The position numbers and the translations under genes were made by a program. Shown in pieces: positions 17,701 to 24,997 of a stretch of 64,000 nucleotides of DNA; positions within the stretch are counted from its first letter, which is position 1, and each line of letters begins with the position of its first letter. The stretch is from an uncultured Bacilli bacterium. Lineage in GTDB: Bacteria; Bacillota_I; Bacilli_A; RF39; UBA660. The stretch lies in NCBI GenBank assembly GCA_934120715.1, contig CAKOUW010000001.1:1-64000 (forward strand), written 5' to 3'. The notes beneath the pieces were generated by a model. That model ran no database searches. It saw only the letters and a program-made list of their open reading frames with translations, and had not been told where the DNA came from.

Positions 17701-19553
17701 TAAATAATGAGCTTCTTTTTGGTAATAATTCAGCTAGTTTAAGTTGTAGTAATGTTGCTGATAAGTTTAGTGTTAGTGATAAAATTGGTAATGGAAAATT
17801 GACATATCCAATTGGTATGCTTACTCAAAATGAATTTGTTTTGGCTGGACGGACTGTAGGTTATTTAAATACTAATAGTTCTAGTTCTACTTCTTGGCTT
17901 TTATCTCCTCATTCATATAGTTATATGTTTTATATGGGTGGTCATGCATTAGCAACCACTAAACACAAAGTTAGACCAAGTGTGTCACTTAAAAATGGTT
18001 TGATGGTATATGCTGGGGATGGTACTACAGAAAAGCCTTATATATTGGAAAGCCTTGCAAAAAAGATTACTATTGTTGGTAATGATGATATAAAAGCATC
18101 GCCTGGGGCAGCATTAGCTGGTGAAAAAGTAACTTTAATTTCAAAGAGTGGTATGTATGATGTCATATCTTTTAAACTTAATGGTGAAGAGGTAAGCGGG
18201 TCAGAATTTACTATGCCGGATGCAGATGCTATGATAACTGATATTGTTGTATATAATAAAATTCAAGTTAGTGGCAATAGTGATATAGTTTCTTCTGCTA
18301 CTGGGGCTTTGCCTGGTACAATTATTAAATTGACTTCAATATCTGGAAATCAGCTAGTTTATTCATTCAAATTAAATGGTGAGACTATAATTGGTTCAGA
18401 ATTTACTATGCCTAATGCAACTGCTGTAGTTACTGATATAGTTGTTAAATATAGAATTACAGTTGAAGGAAATGATGATATAGTAGCGTCTGAGGAATTT
18501 GCACTTCCTGATACTTCTGTTACCCTTATTTCAAAGTCTGGTGATTATCAAGTTTCTAGATTTAATCACAACAGAACTACTTTCTATGGTAATAGTTTCA
18601 CTATGCGAAATGAGGCAGTTGTAATTGACAATATTAATGTTGATGCTAAAATCAGTATTGTAGGAAATGATGATATAGTAGCGTCATCTGAGTTTGCTAG
18701 TACTTATGCACATATTGACCTTACTTCAAAATCTGGAAATTATATGGTTTATTCCTTTAGATTAAATGGTGGAGATCCTATAACAGATTCAAGTTTTACT
18801 ATGCCTAGCAATGGTAAACCTGCTGTAATTACTGATATAGTTACTAAGGGTAAAATTATTGTTGAAGGAGATGATAATATATCCGCTTCTGAGAATTTTG
18901 CTTTACCTGGTACTGTGGTTCAAATTAATAATCAAGGTTACGCTAGAGAAATTTATTCATTTAAATTAAATGGTGAAGTTATTTATGGAACTAGCTTTAC
19001 TATGCCTGATACGTTTGTAAAGGTCACAGATATTACATTTAAGTATTCTATTGAAATTGGTGGTGGTAGTGGTACAGTAGCATCCGAGACTAAAGCCTTG
19101 CCAGGTACAACTATTAGTCTTACTTCTTCTGTAGGTACTATTAGTTCATTTGTATTAAATACTGATACTGGTACTGAAACTATTACTGGTTCAACATTTA
19201 CTATGCCAAACTCATCTGTCTATATTAATAATATAATTATTGAAGTTGTTTATGAATCAGAACATAATCCATATCCTAGTGGTATGAGTAAGAAAGTTTA
19301 TGTTGATAAGACATTTGATGGTGCTAAATCTATTGATGTTTCAATTACTTATGAAACACAAAATACTGTTGTTTATCCTGATTATATTAATATATATGAT
19401 GGTAGTGGTGATGAATTGAAAAAATTAAAAGGTAAAAAAGCTACTGAAAACTTTACTATTTCTGGTAATCATATAAAGATAACATTTACAAGTGATAGGG
19501 TTCTTAATGATTACTACGGATTTAGAGCTGTTTGTAAAGTTAAATACTATTAA
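14784..19553 (+). CDS. Giant secreted VWA surface protein, probable pilus tip adhesin
   Basis: A 1589-aa protein with an N-terminal membrane/signal segment (17-41). It has a von Willebrand A domain (about 92-270) whose metal site reads NTSNS (103-107) where DxSxS is expected; a repeat of the InlB/Listeria-Bacteroides type (QFKGWEL...VKGTW); and a large Ser/Thr/Tyr-rich central region containing YYRGSITNNNVKYAGYCWK. Six repeats of about 65 residues follow (18067-19248), each ending near FTMP, then a CUB-like domain (DYINIYDGSG...FTSDRV). It has no LPXTG-type signal, so anchoring may be by the uncleaved N-terminal helix. First gene of the pilus operon. VWA proteins commonly form pilus tips; that role is inferred. 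Confidence 0.75.
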   Translation: MQRLKRLYIDSSKKKKLIVLCSAFFIVMTFLISLISFSLAALTATESIEILSEKLNYENGEQGSWKIKKSANWISKGKVKISYVIDTKAMAKSENVDLLLVVNTSNSLTDEQFSTMKTGLNQLTDNILKDGSSDRMALLSFNTNYTLVSDFTNDKATITSGINNLTMASGSSYYKGFVGVDEVLSNYQANGSNKLVVIFVTNSLPNKDMPNEDAQYAYLKNKYSNLTINAVAYDMSSSIPTKLKSISDKQFNATDETLVNILADATNKQFNYSNFTIDDYIDTDNFSIDNLGSFKTNYGSATLDTDSTGKKVAINLDNLVSGNKVELSYEINLNSGKENDKLFPVNKSIGVKSTLGEIVEEVTSAKMPVVADNYSVSYLSNVPSGCNINTTLPDSTHYSVFSTVKMENNLTCDGYQFKGWELVSDKKVTMVNDSNFLMPAADVVVKGTWSKLSLTKSMDGTVYTPQTLNSVIEGQAVLDNVASTYVTSDTGIDFTKDASDTNGKGVYTMASTKDDEFPIHYYRGSITNNNVKYAGYCWKIVRTTDTGGVKLIYNGAPDSSTGACNGSSPYIVESVFNDKSNALSDVGYMYGNERYENTDINMNYTWWELNGKSLTSMERDAWYGYSDKISYIEDGVAATAAGLLQKYYFSSTVTYDSSTGQYTLVSPKRDYVNLLHTDAEGKYTCHDYSKKSCKTVGYVLKADTGAYKYIELSGGEKETDVRSKMTELSSISNFLYGKSVTYDETSGLYTLNDTIEAKHIVSLDDTKYSNIYNNYKYTCFSTTNTCSSVKYFADSYLDVVQYVTMENGETYDSLYANASTDQYTYMYGNDVSYDESTGIYTLIDPISSRLVEYNNDKNNIISNHHYFCTNNQSSCSVVNYAYYTYESSHKSRHNHAYYFKYDHLLSWQLSGGKNTTDVLDTLYQNDNDSVIKSKIDAWYNDNIIKYGEYLEDTVWCNGRKLVSTDNFDKDKNINNELLFGNNSASLSCSNVADKFSVSDKIGNGKLTYPIGMLTQNEFVLAGRTVGYLNTNSSSSTSWLLSPHSYSYMFYMGGHALATTKHKVRPSVSLKNGLMVYAGDGTTEKPYILESLAKKITIVGNDDIKASPGAALAGEKVTLISKSGMYDVISFKLNGEEVSGSEFTMPDADAMITDIVVYNKIQVSGNSDIVSSATGALPGTIIKLTSISGNQLVYSFKLNGETIIGSEFTMPNATAVVTDIVVKYRITVEGNDDIVASEEFALPDTSVTLISKSGDYQVSRFNHNRTTFYGNSFTMRNEAVVIDNINVDAKISIVGNDDIVASSEFASTYAHIDLTSKSGNYMVYSFRLNGGDPITDSSFTMPSNGKPAVITDIVTKGKIIVEGDDNISASENFALPGTVVQINNQGYAREIYSFKLNGEVIYGTSFTMPDTFVKVTDITFKYSIEIGGGSGTVASETKALPGTTISLTSSVGTISSFVLNTDTGTETITGSTFTMPNSSVYINNIIIEVVYESEHNPYPSGMSKKVYVDKTFDGAKSIDVSITYETQNTVVYPDYINIYDGSGDELKKLKGKKATENFTISGNHIKITFTSDRVLNDYYGFRAVCKVKYY
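18067..19248 (+). repeat. Six tandem about 65-residue protein repeats
   Basis: The repeats begin with a VxGNDDIxAS-type strand, run through SLTSKSG and SFKLNGE, and end with FTMP...ITDIV. They are degenerate at the DNA level (no perfect repeats), suggesting an old stalk made of beta-sandwich units rather than recent expansion. Confidence 0.75.
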
Positions 19554-19583
19554 TTTACTTATAAATATAAGGAGGTGAAAAAT

Positions 19584-21689
19584 ATGAAAAAGAAAATTAA
19601 AAGTATGTTGCCTTTTATCTCAATTTTACTTGTAATTATAGTTTTTTACATATTTAATGCCTCCTTTAGCTCTTTTATTGATAATGGGGAGCGAGTGGTA
19701 CAGGGCAGTGATTTAACTTATTATCTTGATGTTTATTATGATGGAAAAGATAGTGAGGCTACTGTTTCTAGTGATACGGCTTTAGCTAAAGTTTATAGTG
19801 ATTTAATTCTTGTAGAGGATAAGATTCCTGATGGACTTACATTTAAGGAGTTTGTTGGATCCTCTGGTGGTGGAGAGATAGGTGCTGTTTCTAGAAATGA
19901 TAGTTCAATTAGCTGCCCTGGTTATGTTGTTGGAGGTACTGATGGTTTGGTTTATAATGCAACAAATCATACTGTTTCTTTTAAGGTAAAGGGTTTACAA
20001 GCTGGATGTAAGCTTACTGTTGGTGTTACTACTACAGTATCTAATTTAGGTAAGTCTTCTAGAAAAGATTTTTATAGTGTTGCTTATGGTAGAGAAAATG
20101 CTTTTTCTAGATATAGTAATACTGCTCATACTTTTATGGGAATTAACTCACTTGTTTTACATTCAGTTACATATAAGTATGCAGATGATTCTACTGTACC
20201 TACTGATGCTCCAACATTACCTGATGTTCAGAGTTATGAAGCTGGTTCGGTTGTTAATTTAATTCCAGAACCATCAATTCCTGGCTATACATTTAGTGGA
20301 TGGAGTGCTAGTGGTGTATCTATTTCTAGTGACAGTGGTTCTTTTGTGATGCCAGATGATGATGTTGTTTTAACAGGAAGTTTTTCTAAATCAGAAGATC
20401 GATACACAGTTACTTATTCTTTAAGTAATGATGTTAAACCAGATGGTTATGTTTTACCTGATACTAGAGAATATACTTCTGGTGAATACTTTAAAGTTGA
20501 TGTATTAAAGAGTGGAGATATTATTGATGGCTATAAATTCTTGGGATGGGATTTAAGTAGCATATCTGGATGTATTTCTTCGGATACTTCAACGTTATGT
20601 CTAATGCCTTCTAGTGGTGTTAATATAGTTGGAACTTTTGAAAAGGTTCAATATTCTGTTTCATATCAGTTTAAGGGAGATATTTTACCTAGTGATGCTA
20701 ATAATTTGTTACCAGCTACAGTAAAATATACTTTTGGTGATAAAGTTACTTTAGCCGATAATCCTGTAGCTAGTGGATATAGATTCTTAGGATGGAGTTC
20801 TAGTAATACATTTACGATGCCAGAAGAAGATGTTGTAATATATGGAGAATGGGCTGCACAAGCTGGAACTTTTTCTCCTAATATGGTTATTACTTCTTCT
20901 TTAGATGGAGAAAATTATAGTGAACCTTCTTCTGATAGTATCTATAGTAAAAGTGATAAGAAGATTTTATTTAAGACTACTATTTCTAATACGGCGGCTT
21001 ATGATATAAGTGATGTTATGGTAAAGAATAATTTAGATAATAATACTATAATTGAAAATGCTAATTATGAATTATTAAGTAATCAATATATTAATATTCC
21101 TACTATAACAGCTGGTGGTAGTGTTGATATCTTTTCTGAATTTGTTATACCTAATGTTAGTTTTGATACTTATTCAGTTAAAATGGATTTAGTTGGGGCT
21201 ATTGCAGCTAATGACTATTATTTAGATGATACAACGGCTAATTCTTCAACATTAACATTTAATGTTTCTAATATTGGTTTAAATGTTACTGTTGTTAATA
21301 CTGATGGAAATGATTTAACAGATAGTAACTTTGCTTTATATAAGTCTAGTGACTTTTCTGATGTTCCTATAGAGGGTAAGAAATTTACGAAATTAAATCC
21401 TAATATTACTTATTATTTAAAACAGACTAGGGTATCAACAGGTTATGTAATGACCAAACCACTTACTGTTAATATCAGTAGTGATGGTACTATAACTGTT
21501 GGTGGTACTGAACTTAAAAATGATAATTTTGTGTCAACTGTTCAAGTTGTTAATAAAAAGATTGACTTATTGCCCCAAACCGGTGGCTTAGGTATTATAC
21601 CTTTTGTATCATTTGGATTAGGTATAATTACTGTTACTGCCGTTATATATATATTATATTTAAAAAAGGAGGGTGATGAGCGTGCGTAA
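19584..21689 (+). CDS. LPQTG-anchored pilus-associated protein with InlB-type repeats
   Basis: A 701-aa surface protein: N-terminal membrane/signal segment (8-27); a DUF11/isopeptide-type beta domain; three repeats of the InlB/Flg_new kind, each with a YxFxGW and FTMP/MP-type ending (about 200-430); a second DUF11-like domain; a CnaB-like domain (about 575-650); and a sorting signal LPQTG (663-667) with hydrophobic stretch and basic tail. The CnaB E-box reads YYLKQT (Q614), with Gln where the isopeptide-catalytic Glu is expected. The start is the ATG at 19584, 8 bases after GGAGG. It would be a substrate of the class C sortase encoded three genes downstream. Confidence 0.85.
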   Translation: MKKKIKSMLPFISILLVIIVFYIFNASFSSFIDNGERVVQGSDLTYYLDVYYDGKDSEATVSSDTALAKVYSDLILVEDKIPDGLTFKEFVGSSGGGEIGAVSRNDSSISCPGYVVGGTDGLVYNATNHTVSFKVKGLQAGCKLTVGVTTTVSNLGKSSRKDFYSVAYGRENAFSRYSNTAHTFMGINSLVLHSVTYKYADDSTVPTDAPTLPDVQSYEAGSVVNLIPEPSIPGYTFSGWSASGVSISSDSGSFVMPDDDVVLTGSFSKSEDRYTVTYSLSNDVKPDGYVLPDTREYTSGEYFKVDVLKSGDIIDGYKFLGWDLSSISGCISSDTSTLCLMPSSGVNIVGTFEKVQYSVSYQFKGDILPSDANNLLPATVKYTFGDKVTLADNPVASGYRFLGWSSSNTFTMPEEDVVIYGEWAAQAGTFSPNMVITSSLDGENYSEPSSDSIYSKSDKKILFKTTISNTAAYDISDVMVKNNLDNNTIIENANYELLSNQYINIPTITAGGSVDIFSEFVIPNVSFDTYSVKMDLVGAIAANDYYLDDTTANSSTLTFNVSNIGLNVTVVNTDGNDLTDSNFALYKSSDFSDVPIEGKKFTKLNPNITYYLKQTRVSTGYVMTKPLTVNISSDGTITVGGTELKNDNFVSTVQVVNKKIDLLPQTGGLGIIPFVSFGLGIITVTAVIYILYLKKEGDERA

Positions 21690-22395
21690 GACATTTTTGA
21701 CTATTTTCTTTGCTACATTAATCTCTATTATCTCTTTAATAGATGTTAGTGCTTTAGAGATTGATAATAGTAAGATATGTAGTATAAATGGTGTATATAG
21801 TTTTGGGGAGCATAATTTAGGTGGAGCAAATGTTTATCTTTATAAACTGGCTGATGTTAGTGATAAGAGTGGTACTGTTAAGTTCAACTATGTTGCTAAC
21901 TTTAAAAGTTTTGATAAAGATATTAATAATTATAGCTCTTCATTCTGGGGAGATTATGCTAAGGAGGTAGCTGAATATATCCAAAATAAGAAGATTAAGG
22001 AGAATGCTTCTGGGGTTACTGATAGTTCTGGAAAATATTTCTTTAATCAATTGACAACGGGTTTATATTTGGTTATTATTGATAGTGTAGAAGATGATAA
22101 TTATAGGTATAATGCATCGCCTACATTGATTAGTGTTCCAAACTATAATATGGTTACTAGTCAATATATGTATGATTTATCGATTGTCATGAAAACGGAG
22201 GCAACTTCTATTAGACAACCTGATAATCCAAACAATGATAACAAAGCTGATGTACCAAATACTTATGATGCAATTATTAGATATGTTATAGTGTTTATAG
22301 TTGCTTTATTAGTACTTGTTATTACAGTTTGTTATATAAATAAAATAAGAAAGGATGTAAAGAAGAATGAAAAAAACAATGAAAAAAATTGTTAG
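21682..22395 (+). CDS. Minor pilin-like CnaB protein with VPNTY sorting motif
   Basis: About 237 aa. The GTG at 21682 is 8 bases after AGGAGGG; the GTG 21673 and ATG 21676 are too close to that site. It has a signal peptide, one CnaB-like beta domain (LGGANVYLYKLADV through SSGKYFFNQLTTGLYLV), a Pro/Asn-rich spacer, then VPNTYD (191-196), a membrane helix and a KIRKDVKK tail. This is a sorting signal in which the Gly after Thr is Tyr, so cleavage by the usual sortase is doubtful. It overlaps both neighbours (8 bp and 29 bp). Its position between the LPQTG protein and the major pilin suggests the basal pilin. Confidence 0.75.
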   Translation: MRKTFLTIFFATLISIISLIDVSALEIDNSKICSINGVYSFGEHNLGGANVYLYKLADVSDKSGTVKFNYVANFKSFDKDINNYSSSFWGDYAKEVAEYIQNKKIKENASGVTDSSGKYFFNQLTTGLYLVIIDSVEDDNYRYNASPTLISVPNYNMVTSQYMYDLSIVMKTEATSIRQPDNPNNDNKADVPNTYDAIIRYVIVFIVALLVLVITVCYINKIRKDVKKNEKNNEKNC

Positions 22396-24007
22396 CGTTG
22401 CTTTAGTTGTAGCTTTATTGATTATTCCATTTAGTACTTTATTAAATGTAAAAGCTTTAAATATTGAAACTAATGACGCTGGCGTAGTATCTAATACTGT
22501 ATCTAGCCTTACTGTTACAAATGTTGGTAAGGGTGATCAATTAGGTGCTTATAAGATTTTGGATGCTTTATATAATAAAACATCAAATGTAATTTCTTAT
22601 CAATTTACTCAGCTTTTTAAAGATTTCCAAGCTAGTGAAGATGGTAAAGATTTTGCAAGTCTTACTGTAGACGAATATAGTAAATTTGGTGAGGAAAATT
22701 TATCTGCTGAAAATAAAGCAAAATTTGAATCATTATATACTGAATTCGCTAAGTATATTAAGAAAACAGCTAGTATTACTGCTGATCAAACATTAACAGC
22801 TGCTGCTGATGCTGAGGCTGCTGTTGCCAATAATGTAGTTGTTGGATCATATTTAATTTTACCAATATCAACTTCTGGTATTTATGAGCCAATGATTGTT
22901 AATGTTGAAATAAAAGCTAATAATGGTGCTTGGGAATTAACTGATCCAGCTTCAGTTCAAGCTAAATACACTGCAATTAGTGATGTATTCCCTAGTGGTG
23001 ATGATGAAGAAGGAGGAACAGGAAAAGCTAAATCAATTATTAGTAAAGATCTTGGTACTGCTTCTGTTGTTCAAGGTGAACAATACATTTATATAGTAAG
23101 TACACCACTTCCAACTTATCCAGTAAACGCTTCTAATACTGTATTTACAATTGTTGAAACTTTAGATAAAGGTGTTGAATTCAAAGGTTTCGATAAGATG
23201 ACTGTTTCTGATGGTGTTTATGGTGAAGATGGTACTATTACAGTTGCTGGTACTGCTGATGGTCAATTTGTTAAAGATGGTAAAACTTATGCCACTGCAA
23301 CATCAAAGGCTAATGAAGATGGTACTACAACAATAACTATTGCTTTCACTTATAGTTCATTTGCTAGTAAGAATGTTGAAGTTCGTTATGCTGCAGCATT
23401 AGCTATGGATACAGAAACTGATAAGATTGTATTTGGTAATCCATATAAATCAAAATCAGTTCTTACATATTCAGTTGATCCATATGGTACTGCAACTAAG
23501 ACAACTAGTGCTTCTATAGCATATGCACTTACTTATGGACTTAAAATTAACAATATAAAGAAAGATGATAATAATACTAAACTTGTTGGTGCTAAGTTTG
23601 CTCTTTATAAGTTAGATGCAGAAGGTAACAAGACTGGTAATGCTATTGCAACTGCTGAATATAAAGATGGTACTATATTATTTGATAGAGGTATTGCTGC
23701 TACAACTACTGGTGCTACTTATAGATTAGTTCAAACTACTGCTCCAGCTGGTTATACAGTAGCTGCTGAGAGAAATATTACTCTTGATATTACAGCTAAA
23801 GATGAAACTTTTGCTGATGGAACTGCTTATTATGTTGAAGCTGATAAGACATTTATCGCTACAGTAGCAAATAGTGCAGCTGGATTATTACCAGCAACTG
23901 GTGGTTTAGGTACTGTACTTTATACACTTATTGGTTTATTTATCATAACTTTCTCTGCAACTGCTGTTGTATATTATCGTAAAAAAAAGACTACAACTAA
24001 TGAGTAA
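22367..24007 (+). CDS. SpaH/EbpB-type major pilin (LPATG)
   Basis: A 546-aa sortase-dependent backbone pilin with signal peptide (to about residue 29), an N-terminal variable domain, a central domain with PTYPVNASN where pilins usually carry the YPKN lysine motif, and a C-terminal CnaB domain starting LVGAKFALYKLDAEG. LPATG (508-512) is followed by a hydrophobic helix and RKKK. The E-box is YRLVQTTAPAGY (Q456), with Gln replacing the usual Glu. The pilin polymerisation lysine therefore cannot be placed with certainty. It overlaps the minor pilin by 29 bp and the sortase start by one base (TAATG). Codon use is richer in GCT/GGT than its neighbours, fitting high expression. Confidence 0.85.
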   Translation: MKKTMKKIVSVALVVALLIIPFSTLLNVKALNIETNDAGVVSNTVSSLTVTNVGKGDQLGAYKILDALYNKTSNVISYQFTQLFKDFQASEDGKDFASLTVDEYSKFGEENLSAENKAKFESLYTEFAKYIKKTASITADQTLTAAADAEAAVANNVVVGSYLILPISTSGIYEPMIVNVEIKANNGAWELTDPASVQAKYTAISDVFPSGDDEEGGTGKAKSIISKDLGTASVVQGEQYIYIVSTPLPTYPVNASNTVFTIVETLDKGVEFKGFDKMTVSDGVYGEDGTITVAGTADGQFVKDGKTYATATSKANEDGTTTITIAFTYSSFASKNVEVRYAAALAMDTETDKIVFGNPYKSKSVLTYSVDPYGTATKTTSASIAYALTYGLKINNIKKDDNNTKLVGAKFALYKLDAEGNKTGNAIATAEYKDGTILFDRGIAATTTGATYRLVQTTAPAGYTVAAERNITLDITAKDETFADGTAYYVEADKTFIATVANSAAGLLPATGGLGTVLYTLIGLFIITFSATAVVYYRKKKTTTNE

Positions 24008-24906
24008 TGTCTAAACCAAGAAAAAAGAGTCGTATTCCTATTATTATATTTATTATATTTATAATAATAGGGATGCTCATTATGTTATATCCTGTTATTT
24101 GTAATTTTATTAATTCTCGTTCTTCACAGAGTGTTATTAAAAGTTATTCTACTAGTATATCTAGCTATGATAAGAGTCGTTATGATGCTTTGATGCAGGC
24201 TGCTATGGATTATAATAGTAAGCTTTCTGGTACTACAGTGGTGGATGCTTTTTCTAGTGGAGACGATGATGAATCTCAGGAGTATAATAATATTTTAAAT
24301 ATTAGTGATACTGGAATAATGGGATATATCGAAATTCCAAAGATAGATGTGAAAATTCCTATCTATCATGGTACAAGTACTAAAGTTTTACAAAAGGGTG
24401 CTGGACATTTAAAAGATAGTTCTTTTCCAATAGGTGGTGCTAGTACTCATGCTATTTTAGCTGGGCACAGAGGATTACCAACTTCTAGACTTTTTACTGA
24501 TTTAAATCAACTTAAAGTTGGGGATTTATTCTACATATATATTTTGGATAAAACTTTGGCTTATCAAGTGGATAAAGTTCAAATAGTTGAGCCTTCTAAT
24601 GTTGAACCATTGAGGCTACAGGAAGGAAAGGATTATGTAACTCTAGTTACTTGTACTCCATATGCGGTAAATACACATAGATTATTAGTACGTGGAACTA
24701 GAGTTGAATATAAAAAAGAAGTATTGGAAAATATTCATGTAGAAAACAAGGCTTCTACTGCTGATATTATTTTCTATGTTGGATTAGCTGTTGCTTTGAT
24801 TATTATAATTATCGTTATAATAATTAGTAGAAAGACTAAGAAGAAAAGTACTAAAAATATTCCAGTAATTTGTAATAATGATGATGAAGTACTTGAAATT
24901 ATATAA
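24007..24906 (+). CDS. Class C (pilin-polymerising) sortase
   Basis: A 299-aa membrane transpeptidase that joins pilins through the LPXTG threonine and anchors them. It has an N-terminal membrane helix, the sortase beta-barrel, catalytic His154 (AGHRGL), Cys216 (TLVTCTPY) and Arg229 (HRLLVRG), and a C-terminal membrane helix (about 256-275): the class C layout. The lid segment before the core is VVDAFSSGD, DAF in place of the usual DPF/DPW. It starts at the TAATG junction with the major pilin and is the last gene of the pilus operon. Confidence 0.93.
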   Translation: MSKPRKKSRIPIIIFIIFIIIGMLIMLYPVICNFINSRSSQSVIKSYSTSISSYDKSRYDALMQAAMDYNSKLSGTTVVDAFSSGDDDESQEYNNILNISDTGIMGYIEIPKIDVKIPIYHGTSTKVLQKGAGHLKDSSFPIGGASTHAILAGHRGLPTSRLFTDLNQLKVGDLFYIYILDKTLAYQVDKVQIVEPSNVEPLRLQEGKDYVTLVTCTPYAVNTHRLLVRGTRVEYKKEVLENIHVENKASTADIIFYVGLAVALIIIIIVIIISRKTKKKSTKNIPVICNNDDEVLEII

Positions 24907-24908
24907 TT

Positions 24909-24939
24909 AGATTGTAATATTTTGTTACAATCTTTTTTT
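24909..24939 (+). terminator. Terminator of the pilus operon
   Basis: The stem AGATTGTAA/TTACAATCT (24909-24917 and 24925-24933) has a 7-base loop and ends in a T run. Confidence 0.9.
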
Positions 24940-24965
24940 GACTTTTACGAATTCTATTATATAAT
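24938..24965 (+). promoter_or_regulatory. Promoter of the prepilin-Hint gene
   Basis: TTGACT (24938-24943) and TATAAT (24960-24965) are 16 bp apart, directly behind the pilus terminator, so the next gene is a separate unit. Confidence 0.75.
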
Positions 24966-24997
24966 ATAATTATATAGAATAGTTTGAGGGTGATTGT

